Shown here piece after piece: positions 21,155 through 37,365 of a stretch of DNA of 64,000 bases. Where the stretch lies: assembly GCA_036852015.1 (NCBI GenBank), contig JAANDG010000066.1:62001-126000 (forward strand), written 5' to 3'. The notes under the pieces are model-generated. The model saw nothing but the letters and a program-made list of their open reading frames with translations, had not been told where the DNA came from and did not search any database. The translations under genes and the position numbers were made by a program. Every line of letters begins with the position of its first letter. Position 1 is the stretch's first letter. Source of the stretch: Pelodera strongyloides (lineage: Eukaryota; Nematoda; Chromadorea; Rhabditida; Rhabditidae).

Positions 21155-22500
21155 GCACACACGGGTAAACTTCCCGTTAGTTTTGAACTTATCGGGATCT
21201 GCTATTTCACACGTTTCTCTTTCTATTCGGCTGGTGGCTATTCTGTTGGCTCTCTTTCTCGTCTTCTTGCAAGCGCAGCGAGCGTTTATTTCGTAGTTCT
21301 TGAAAGAACAGCGCGGGAATCTGCGCCTTTTCACTGGCATACTCGGTACGCAACTTTCGTCATCGCTGACAAAACATTATTTGTTTCTTGTGGCTAACGC
21401 GGGTAAATTTCCCGTTAAACATTGGTACTATATCGAGCTGTTTTGAAAACTCCTACTAAACGGGAGTCGTGGCGCTGCGTGCTTACCGATTTCGTTTGAA
21501 CAATAGCGCGTACATCTGCGCATTTCACTGGCAGACTCGATACGCAACTTTCAAATCTTCGCAGTAAATCTTTCTCAGCTAACGCGGGTAAATTTCCCGT
21601 TAAACATTGGTACTATGTCGAGCTCTGCCTTTTTCATTTCTTTTTTTTTGTTCCGAACTTTTGAAAACTCCTACTAAACGGGAGTCGTTTTCTGCAGGCG
21701 CTGCGTGCTTACCGATTTCGTTTGAACAATAGCGCGTACATCTGCGCATTTCACTGGCAGACTCGATACGCAACTTTCAAATCTTCGCAGTAAAGCTTTC
21801 TCAGCTAACGCGGGTAAATTTCCCGTTAAACATTGGTACTATGTCGAGCTCTGCCTTTTTCATTTCTTTTTTTTTGTTCCGAACTTTTGAAAACTCCTAC
21901 TAAACGGGAGTCGTTTTCTGCAGGCGCTGCGTGCTTACCGATTTCGTTTGAACAATAGCGCGTACATCTGCGCATTTCACTGGCAGACTCGATACGCAAC
22001 TTTCAAATCTTCGCAGTAAATCTTTCTCAGCTAGCGCGGGTGAATTTCCCGTTAAACATTGATACTATGTCGAGCTCTGCCTTTATTCATTTCGGAAGTT
22101 ATCGTTTCTCTCCCACTATTTGGGAGTCATCATTTGCGTGCGCTGCGGGCTCAGTGCAGTTGTCATTTGAAGAATAGCGAGTAAATCTGCGCATTTAGTT
22201 TGACAGACTCGGTTCGCTTCTTTCGACTAGTGAATGCTTTTTTTCGATTGACGCGGGTTCAACTTCCCGCCAAAGCTTATATATTCTATCGAGCTCTGTA
22301 GTTTTGTTTTTCCATTTTCTGGCCTCCCAATACTCGGGAGTCTGTTTTTTTTATTCGAACAACTTTGTGGCTGCTTGCATGTAGGCAGTTTGCTGATAAA
22401 CTGTTTTAATAGTGCCGCACCGTTGTTGTTGACAGACACGATGCGCAGTTTGGAAATCATACTTCTTTGCACGAAGCGCGGGTTAAACTTCCCGCTTATT
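21155..22500 (+). ncRNA. Tandem hairpin array, 7 units of about 185-240 bp, copy 1
   Basis: Each unit holds a short stem-loop of the form (A/G)CGGG-N6-9-CCCG(T/C), at 21161, 21399, 21584, 21809, 22036, 22253 and 22476. Most also have a second stem-loop: ACTCC...GGAGT at 21449, 21667 and 21893, and CTCCC...GGGAG at 22110 and 22324. Between them lies a conserved block resembling GGCAGACTCGATACGCAAC. The closing pair of the first stem is A-T in unit 1, G-T in units 2-5 and G-C in units 6-7, while the loop varies. The three central units are almost identical, suggesting recent expansion. T-runs follow several GAGCTCTGCC blocks. Transcription is not shown; the ncRNA call is an inference from structure. 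Confidence 0.5.
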
Positions 22501-22654
22501 TACTACATTGTACTAAACCATCGGTCTGTCTTTGCTATGTTGATTACCCTGTATTTTGATCGCTGGCGTATTTCCTTCGTATTTGTGATTACCTTGTGAT
22601 TTATTGGTTCTTTTATCTTCTTTTTTTTGTATAGTTGAATGCCTGCGCGTACTT

Positions 22655-22870
22655 TGTACTTCAGACATAATGTGCTAGTTATGTCTGAATTACATTAAGT
22701 GCCGACTGGTACGCAGAGCATATACATTCCCCAAGGAGCTCGGTGCTCTTTAGGAGGAACACGCATTACCTTGAAACCTTCGGGTTTCCATTCACTCTGG
22801 ATAGTTAAGGCTTGGCAATTATGTTTTACCTCTGAAATAAATATTTTTGTCCGTCCTGTCCTGTCCTATA
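22655..22870 (+). ncRNA. Conserved hairpin cluster with AATAAA, copy 1
   Basis: Three stem-loops in about 130 bp: TTCAGACATAA/TTATGTCTGAA at 22660-22689 (11 perfect pairs, 8-nt loop); AAGGAGC/GCTCTTT at 22733-22751; and GAAACC-TTCG-GGTTTC at 22773-22788, a C-UUCG-G tetraloop. AAATAAATA follows near 22836, then a GTCC-rich stretch, as in a poly(A) site with a downstream element. The block is nearly unchanged in copy 2. It may be the 3' end of a transcript that includes the array. Confidence 0.5.
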
Positions 22871-22879
22871 TGTTTTTAT

Positions 22880-24455
22880 GTTCAGCGCTCCCCCTCCCCC
22901 CGCCGCAGCGATCCCCGCATCCCTCTGCCGCTGCCCCTGCCCGCCGCGTCCCCTGCGCTCGCCCCCGCGTGCGCTCCCCCGTTCCCCTGCGCTGCTTCCC
23001 GCCGCGCGTACCCCGCGGCCCCGCTCCCCGCTCGCGCGCGTCGCCCCCTGCGCTCCCCTCGCTCCCCTCGCGCCCCGCGCGCGTACCCCTCGTCCCCCCG
23101 AGCGTGCGCCCGCTCCCCGCCCGCGCTCCCCTCGCTCCCCCCCTGCGCTCCCCCTCGCTCCCCGCGCGCGTACCCCCCTCCCCGCTCCGCGCCCCCGCGC
23201 TCCACTGCCGCGCGCCCTCGCTCCCCGCTGCGCGTACCCCTGCGCTCCCCCCGCTCCCCCTCCCTCCCCCCCCCCCCCTTCGTCCCCCTCCCCTCCCCGC
23301 GCTCCCCTTCCCCTCGCTCCCGCTTTCCCCGCGTCCCCTCCCCCTCGCTCCCCCCCGCGCTTGCCTTCCCCTGCGCTCCCCCTCGCCGCGTTGCGTTCCC
23401 CTGCGCCCCGGCCTGCGTCCCCCACCCTGCGTCCCACCCTGCGCTCCCCGTAGCGCGTACCCCTGCGCTCCCCGTCGCGCGTACCCCTTGCGCTCCCACC
23501 CCCCGCGCGTGTACCCCTCCCTCTCCACCGCGCGTTTCCCTGCGCTCCCCGCCGCGCGCGCGCGCTTCCCCTGCGCTCCCCCACCGCGTCCCCCTCCCTC
23601 TCCACCGCGCGTTCCCCCTCGCTCCCCGCCCCCGCTCGCGCGTCCCTGCGCTCCCCTCCTCCCGCGCGTTCCCCTCGCTCCTTCCCCGCGCGCGCTCGTT
23701 CCCCTGCGCCCCCCCTCGTCCCCCCGCGCGTTCGCGTTCCCCTGCGCCCCCCCCCCTCCCCGTCGCGCGTGCGCTCCCCGCCCCTGCGCTCCCCCGCGCG
23801 CTCCCCTTCCCCGCCGCCGCGTCGCCCCTGTGCTCCCCGCGCGTCCCAGCCCCGCGCGCTCGCGTTCCCCTGCCTCCCCTGCTCCCCCCGCTCCCCTCCC
23901 CTTTTCCCTGCGCTCCCCTCGTCTCCGCCGCGCGTTTCCCTGCGCTCCCCCCCCCCCCGCGCGTTCCCTGCGCTCCCCTCCCGCGCGTTTCCACCCCTCT
24001 TCCCCGCCGCGCGCTCCCCGCTCCCCCTCGCTCCGCGCGCGCGCGTTCCCCTGCGCTCCCGTCCTGCGTCCCCCTGCACCCCCTTCCTCACCCCCTTCCC
24101 CGCTGCGCGCGCGTCCCCCCCCGATGTTCCCCGCCGCGCATCCCCCGCGCTTCCCGTCCCCTCCCCCGCTCGCCTTCTCCCCGCGCTCCCCCCCCCCGCG
24201 CGCCGTACCTACCCCTGCGTTCCCCGACCCCCCCCGCGTTCCCCACCCCTGCGCTTCCCCTCCCCCTGCGCTGCCCCCCTCCGCTTACCCGGCCCCGCGC
24301 ATGCCCCGCTCGCTTCCCCCCCCCCCGCGCCTTCGCTCCCCTGCGCTTGCCATCCCCCGCTGCGCCTTCCCTTTTCCCCCCTGCGCTCCCCCTGTCTCCC
24401 CTCTTGCGGCGCGTTCGTCCCCCTCCCTTGCGCCCCCTTCTCCCACGCGCAGGAG
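22880..24455. repeat. C-rich minisatellite, copy 1
   Basis: About 1.6 kb of variable tandem repeats on the words CCCCTGCGCTCCCC and CGCGCGTTCCCC. The + strand is overwhelmingly C with few A. Long ORFs of Pro, Arg, Ala and Ser on one strand and Gly, Arg and Glu on the other are open only because stop codons cannot form. The + strand could form i-motifs and the minus strand G-quadruplexes. Confidence 0.9.
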
Positions 24456-24728
24456 GGCGTAACGCGCGACTACCCTGTTTGGCTGTGTGTTTGCACGGTT
24501 AGATGCGTGCGTACCCCAGAAGGTAATGTATCCTATATATGCGAAAAATGTCACAATAAATGAAACATGTATAGTCGAAGCAAGTTGGGTGGAAAATCAC
24601 ATCAAAATGTAAATGTGTATAAATCGAGTAAAAGTGGCAAGAACTTACTACTATACTTCCTACTCACAGGAAAGTGTGAGAGCTGAGGAGGTAACTCGTG
24701 TAACAAAACAATAGGAAAACTGATGTTC

Positions 24729-28990
<4,262 letters not shown>

Positions 28991-29576
28991 GATTAGTAGA
29001 GCTCGTCTTCGTCCTGCTTGAACTTGGCGAGGACTACCGCGGTGGACGTAGCCTAAAATACTGAGCGGGCGGGACTTGATTTTGTGCGTGAGTAATATAT
29101 TAATTGCGTAAAAAACCGCGCCTATCAGTTATGAGTGCGTTTGATTTTTTTTCGCATTATTAGTCAGAGTCAAGAGCGATACTAGATAAAAGTATTTTAA
29201 ATCTTCCAAAAAATGAGTTGTGCGGAGGCGGGAAACTTTAGTCGAGTCGGGTACATTTTTGGAGCGACGCGAATTGTGCGCCGCAAGTTGCTTTCTTTGA
29301 ACTCACGAGTGATGCTCATACTCTGGTTTTGTGCTGCCAACATCGCTTTCAATAACGTATTTATTGTATTAAATATCCTTGATGCAAATTGAGTGGGAAG
29401 AATAATGGGAAGAAAAACAAAGGCACAGGTTGCACCCGGCGACAAGTAACATTTTGTGCTCATGTAAAAAAATGAGTGTATGTTTGTCATTTGACAACAA
29501 CCAAAACTGAATCATATGTGAATCATTTGATAATTTCCTAATTGCCCGGATGATAATCGATAATTGATTAATTTTC
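28991..29576. other. Spacer between cathepsins A and B
   Basis: Upstream region of gene A (read on the minus strand) and 3' flank of gene B. The region near 29500-29560 resembles the 3' flank of gene C (GATAATTTCCTAATTGC, then ATCGATAATTG), supporting common descent of B and C. No gene is seen. Confidence 0.5.
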
Positions 29577-31520
<1,944 letters not shown>

Positions 31521-32095
31521 GCGAAATGCACTCGTTGCCGAATTAAGAATTTGCTTTGGTTGCGGAACCCCCTCTCCCCACCAAAGCTGGAGCGGCTTCC
31601 CAAAATTGGCCTGAGGGAATATACCCTGACAATTTGCGGAACCACACAAAATAACCCACGGGTTTCGCAAACACCATAAAAATATACAACGTTGAAAGTT
31701 GTATGATGGTCCGTGGTCTACTGAAACTTCTGGCGGAACATAATTGATGTGAGTTCCACTCTTCGCAGTCGCTCTTGATTCTATGCCGTTATTGTACGTA
31801 AAACACATAATTAAATTCCCATGTTTTGGTGCAAAAAGAAGTTATAATAAACACTGGTAACACGCATGTATATATTCTACAAATATTATAAAAGGCGCAA
31901 CGGATACCGTACCATCCATTTTAATCATTCAAATCAGCTCCTCAGAAGCGTCTATCGCTGTAGCTCCAGCTCTGCTCAGTAGACAGCAATATTTCCACTC
32001 AATTCCCTGATCTAGAAAAAACATTGATTTTTAATCTAGTAGAATGCAAAGCACAGTAACACAGAAGGGTGTGCTCAAAAAGTGCACGCGCAGCA
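31521..32095. other. Spacer before duplication copy 2
   Basis: No gene is recognised. A TATAAAAGG word lies near 31888 on the + strand and could be a promoter element for the duplicated unit, but no equivalent was found before copy 1. Confidence 0.3.
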
Positions 32096-32699
32096 TTCAC
32101 GGCCGCATTCGTTACCATTGAGTTCTGCGTAACTCAGGAGATACAAACATATAATTTCAAACATAGAAGGCGGGTGTCCTCATCATATCTCCAATCAAGG
32201 GCGATGTTGCCAAAATACCAGTCAAAATGACAGACAATAGTTCATGTTTGCTAGATTGTACGGGCTTTTTGGACTACGGAAATGAGCTGGTTAAGAAATT
32301 AGAATTGCGCATATAAGGCTTAATTACTTATACAGCGATACACCAATCCTGTTTCTTTTTTAAACCATAGACTACTATTTGATAGTTTTGTACTATGTTT
32401 TATTTGAGCTTTCAGCATACCATACAAACAACACAATTACTCATCTGCCTTATGATGTACCACTTACCTTAGTGCTCCCTTGTCTTCTGGCGTGCTGCCA
32501 ACTATTGCGCTAAGAATTCAAGCGATTTTACGGGGGGTGCAAATATTAAAATTTCTCATGATGACGTCATCATTGACACTTTCAAATTGTTTTTTATTCG
32601 AGTTTAGTTGATTTATCGTTGTTTTTAACTTTTTCTTGGTCGAGTATGTAAGCTTTGTGCCATTTAACGTTACTGTCGGTGCGCGTTTAGCTCGTTCAG

Positions 32700-35420
32700 C
32701 TCGTGATTCTGATGTGCTTCTTTCAGAGTATGGGTTAATATGGGTCACTTGGCTCACTCGAGGAGAGGCTGTGGATCTCCCCGACCTGTATCACGGAGCC
32801 TAATTGCTGGGTTAGTTTTTACTGCCTTCTGTCACCTTTACGGCTCCGTCAAGTTCCTTGTATTTCCTTTGTGCATTGTCGACCTGTTTGTGTTTGTGTT
32901 AATAACTTCATTTATTCTTATCATTTAGGTATGGTTGCTGACTTGATTGGTCAACCCCGCCGGCCCGCCAGTCTATGGGCGTTGCTGAGCCTTCCTTCAT
33001 AGCACCTTCTGAAGCCTTCTCAAGCCTGAATATCGAAGTGGTGAGCCAATTTTTAAAGGGGTTTTATTTTTTCTTTGCATTTCTAGGCTCTTAGCCAGCC
33101 CATTAATTCGACTGCGTCGGTTTTAACTCGTGCTTCGAAAGACGTCATGTCTTTCCTCACTGGAGCGTGATATATTTGTTGAGGAAAGACATTTTCTCTC
33201 TTCACTGTCACGGGTTGTTCATTGTTATGTTACCTGTGATTTCGTTACTAGTGACTATAATCTTCTGATGAGTATCGCTGGGAAATTTTCATTTCGTTTT
33301 ATTTAGGACTTGAGGTCGAGGTTGCTTGTCCAGCCCTGTCGCATGGATTTGTGCTCATCGACGCTGTGACCTACCGGGCTTCTATCCGCCGTTCCGCGTA
33401 GAATTTGGGATCATGAAGCTGGCTCAGTGGTTCCCATAATAAATGTGGATGTTTGAAAGGTGCGCTTATGTTTCACTATTTATTTTATTGCCTTGCCTTA
33501 TTTTGGTGCATTTTGTGTATTTAAAGCTGAAGCTGTTACGCGGAATTTTGTTGTCTAACCGCGTATTGCTTTACTTTACTGTTTTCAGGTTCTAACTCCA
33601 CTCCAGCATGACCCATGAGGTCTTGCTCGTTCCTCGGATTTCCGAATCTATTTCGGATTGCACCCGTGCTCTGTCGAAATGGCAAATGGCACGCGGAAGT
33701 TCTACATTATGAGGTATTTTTTTACGTTTTGGATTCGAGTTATCCTGGATTCCTACTTGCTACATGCACATCGATTGATACGTACACGATCAGTTTATGT
33801 GGAGAACTTTTGTCTTCTTTTTTTTTGCACTGGACCTGTCAAAAAAACCCTCGAAATTATGATGCGGGTTTATGGGGTTGATTATTGCTTTGTATTAAAT
33901 TCGTTTGGTTAATGATTCTCTGAAACGAACCGATTTGAAAATCTGGTTACTATGTACAATCGCTTTCTGAAACGAATTGTGTTCTAATTTATTAATTGGT
34001 GTTTTCTTCAGGTGGTTTACACGACCTGACAGCTGAAGACGCAACTCTCTACGTCCCAGGCTAGGCTTGTAATCGAGTGCTGGCTGGCTCAGATCTCCGT
34101 CTCCGATCTACCCGAATGCGGGCTACGACTATTGCCAGTCAACGGATGGAGTTCAATTGAGGTATGTACTTTTATTCATTTATTTACCTTCTTTACATAC
34201 TTAATATATAAGTGCAACAAATCATGATCTACTCGTACATAAAGGAAAAGGAGTATAGTAAAATAGTTCATTTCCAAGGCAGATTTGTACGATTTTGCCG
34301 ATATCTCATAACTCCCGCGGGTGCTTTTAATCTCTGATTTTTGGCAGCGCGCCAAATTTGCGAGTTATTTTCATAATCGGGTCGGCGATCTTGACACCGA
34401 ACCACACCGGTTCCGAAATTTGCGTGTGAAACTTTGAAGCATTGACGAGTTCACGTTCACAAGTCAAACATCGAATCTCTCAATTTGATGCTCGTTTGCT
34501 TTTATGAATCTAATCATTCAACTCATTTCAAATCTTCAGATTTGTCCATCGATGCACGACGTGCACGTTAATTGCTCCTACCCACGAGTGGGACATCAAC
34601 AACGGCTCACACAGCGCTCAAGAGCTTCTACCGTTGCTACGACCACTCACAGCGCGTGGTCACGGACTAGGACGTGCTTAAGAATGGTGTGTTTGTTTTC
34701 TTTAGTTTTTTTTCTAACTTGTCGATTCAATGTCTTGTTTGTTCGCTTGTCTTGGCCGTTGGATTGCGTAGGTGTCATTGTCATTATGTTTCATACTTAT
34801 TGATCAATTTTTAGTTTGCTAGCTTTGTCAACGTCATCAACGTCGCCTAGTTCCTGCCAAGTCGGATCCGACGCTGATCTCGGATATCGGACGAGAGCAA
34901 CAACCACAACCATGGCAACGGCGAGCACCAGCAGTAGCTCGAGGCCGAGGACATACCCACACATGGTATGTTTGTTATTCTTATCTTTTCTATGTTACAG
35001 GAACATAAATTCCGTGTTTAAGCAAACGGAGCTGTTGTGTAGCTCAGTTATCGAAACGCAATGTATCAATGTTATGTTTCACCCAAGTGCCTAAATTTAA
35101 AAATTTCCAGTGCCCCGTTGGTTGATTTTTTGCTTGTTCAATGATTTCGTCGCGCCGAGCACAAGCGTTGGAGGTGTTGAGTCATGTAGTTTAGTTGCCA
35201 CAGTCCGGTTCACTATGTTATTGATGAATGTTTAGATTCGCTATCGTTGTGCGGTGTCGGCGTCATCAGTGTCTAATACGTCCCGCTCCTTCCACTTCTA
35301 AGCCACCTGCCAGAGGCCGTAGCTGATTCAGCTGATCACGAATCAGGAAGGAGAAGAGCCGATGCGAGTTTACTTTCCGGCCATGCTGCTGTTTTTCTTA
35401 GGGTAAAAAAAAAGAAAGAA
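32700..35420 (+). pseudogene. Exon-like islands of a decayed gene or spliced non-coding RNA, copy 2
   Basis: Counterparts of the copy 1 islands, at about 32728-32812, 33590-33714, 34012-34160, 34540-34684 and 34816-34965. The first reads MGHLAHSRRGCGSPRP without the stop found in copy 1. The others carry stops, some at positions different from copy 1 and some shared. The pattern suggests that coding function was lost at least partly before the duplication. Confidence 0.5.
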
Positions 35421-35435
35421 AGAAATAAAGGAAAT

Positions 35436-35495
35436 TTTGGTCATACTCAGAAAAGAAGAGTACGACCCAGGGGCAACTGGGCTTTCAAAGTTTTC
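35436..35495 (+). other. Hairpin motif after A-rich tract, copy 2
   Basis: GGTCATACTC...GAGTACGACC with one mismatch compared with copy 1, then CCAGGGGCAACTGGG. Confidence 0.45.
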
Positions 35496-36095
35496 TAGCG
35501 AGCATTTTGATTCAAACTAAGTCAGATCATAAAATTTTGAGAGTCCATTTGTTCAATAAAAAAATAATAAAAAATAATCGAAGAAAAATGAAAAGAACGG
35601 CAAAAAATGATAATAGCCGATGAGTTAAGAAGACTCATAGTGTGAACATTTTTGTTCCCAAAAGATCCTACGGGACAACTCTTTGTGTAAATATTTTGTA
35701 GATCTCGCATATTATGCTAATAGTATGGTCCAGCTCGAGCTGTGATATTTTAGCTAGTATCTTCGGCCTCGATTGTAAGGTTCTAACTGTATTTGTATGG
35801 TCTCCAATTAGCATGATATCAATTTACTGTTTCACTATTCGGTCCTTTTTGCTCTGATTCATAGTTGAATTCTTGATTAAGATATGACTATTAGTTGTAT
35901 GTTAGTTTATCTATTCTGGACGTTGATTATTGTGCAAGCGCTGCGAGCTTATCCGATAGTGGTCTCAGGTGGGCCTTATGGTTCAACTTAGAAAACATTG
36001 GTCTCTTATTTGAAGAGCAGTTCTGAATACTGTGTATTTCTTTGGTTTGACGCAGACCCGATACGCGGTTGTGAATTTACAAAATATAGTTGGAT

Positions 36096-37000
36096 GCACA
36101 CACGGGTAAACTTCCCGTTAGTTTTGAACTTATCGGGATCTGCTATTTCACACGTTTCTCTTTCTATTCGGCTGGTGGCTATTCTTTGGCTCTCTTTCTC
36201 GTCTTCTTGCAAGCGCAGCGAGCGTTTATTTCGTAGTTCTTGAAAGAACAGCGCGGGAATCTGCGCCTTTTCACTGGCAGACTCGATACGCAACTTTCGT
36301 CATCGCTGACAAAACATTATTTGTTTCTTGTGGCTAACGCGGGTAAATTTCCCGTTAAACATTGGTACTATATCGAGCTCTGCCTTTTTCATTTTTTTTT
36401 TTTTTGTTCCGAACTTTTGAAAACTCCTACTAAACGGGAGTCGTTTTTTGCAGGCGCTGCGTGCTTAATGATTTAGTTTGAACAATAGCGCGTACATCTG
36501 CGCATTTCACTGGCAGACTCGATACGCAACTTTCAAATCTTCGCAGTAAATCTCTCAGCTAACGCGGGTAAATTTCCCGTTAAAAATTGACACTTTATCG
36601 AGCTCTGCCTTTTTCATTTCGGAAGTTATCGTTTCTCTCCCACTATTTGGGAGTCATCATTTGCATGCGCTGCGGGCTCATTGCAGTTCTCATTTGAAGA
36701 ATAGCGCGAAATCTGCGCATTTAGTTTGACAGACTCGGTTCGCTTATTTCGACTAAATGAATGCTTTTTTTCGATTGACGCGGGTTCAACTTCCCGCCAA
36801 AGTTATATTCTATTCTCTGTCTGGACTCCCAATACTCGGGAGTCTGTTTTTTTTATTCGAACAACTTTGTGGCTGCTTGTATGTAGACAGTTTGCTGATA
36901 AACTGTTTTAATAGTGCCGCACCGTTGGTTGACAGACACGATGCGCAGTTTGGAAATCATACTTCTTTGCACGAAGCGCGGGTTAAACTTCCCGCTTATT
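36096..37000 (+). ncRNA. Tandem hairpin array, 5 units, copy 2
   Basis: First-type stem-loops at 36102, 36339, 36564, 36781 and 36978. Second-type stem-loops at 36423, 36637 and 36825. The last of these is a 7-bp stem (GACTCCC/GGGAGTC), better paired than its copy 1 counterpart at 22324. The closing pair of the first stem again goes A-T, G-T, G-T, G-C, G-C along the array. Transcription is not shown. Confidence 0.5.
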
Positions 37001-37141
37001 TACTACATTGTACTAAACCATCGGTCTGTCTTTGCTATGTTGATTTCCCTGTATTTTGATGCTGGCGTATTCCTTCGTATTGTGATTACTGTGATTATGG
37101 TTCTTTATCTCTTTTTTGTAGTTGAATGCCTGCGCGTACTT

Positions 37142-37362
37142 TGTACTTCAGACATAATGTGCTAGTTATGTCTGAATTACATTAAGTGCCGACTGGTACG
37201 CAGAGCATATACATTCCCCAAGGAGCTCGGGCTCTTTAGGAGGAACACGCATTACCTTGAAACCTTCGGGTTTCCATTCACTCTGGATAGTTAAGGCTTG
37301 GCAATTATGTTTTACCTCTGAAATAAATATTTTTGTCCGTCCTGTCCTGTCCTATATGTTTT
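37142..37362 (+). ncRNA. Conserved hairpin cluster with AATAAA, copy 2
   Basis: The same three stem-loops as copy 1: 37147-37176 (11 bp), 37220-37237 (AAGGAGC-TCGG-GCTCTTT, loop one base shorter) and 37259-37274 (GAAACC-TTCG-GGTTTC). AAATAAATA follows near 37322. Confidence 0.5.
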
Positions 37363-37365
37363 ATG

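Larger units (their letters stand above)
17046..22870 (+). repeat. Segmental duplication, copy 1 (about 5.8 kb)
   Basis: Closely matches 32096-37362 in the same order and orientation. Matching starts at the related words CGCGTTCGT / CGCATTCGT and runs through exon-like islands, a poly-purine hairpin, the hairpin array and a conserved AATAAA-ended segment, then into a C-rich minisatellite. Copy 1 is longer mainly because the hairpin array has seven units instead of five. The unit is followed by cathepsin gene A, as copy 2 is followed by cathepsin gene C. Confidence 0.9.
32096..37362 (+). repeat. Segmental duplication, copy 2 (about 5.3 kb)
   Basis: Second copy of 17046-22870, same orientation. 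Many small indels separate the copies in the islands. The region from about 35340 to 36060 and the segment after 37140 are nearly identical to copy 1. The hairpin array has five units, not seven. Confidence 0.9.

Noticed and set aside
21155..22500. CRISPR-like array
   Set aside because: Units of about 225 bp without short spacers, in a nematode genome with introns; not CRISPR.
22699..24563. Very long ORFs (up to 587 codons) rich in Pro, Arg, Ala and Ser, with Gly/Arg/Glu ORFs on the other strand
   Set aside because: They lie in the C-rich minisatellite, where stop codons cannot form; several frames are open at once and no domain is seen.
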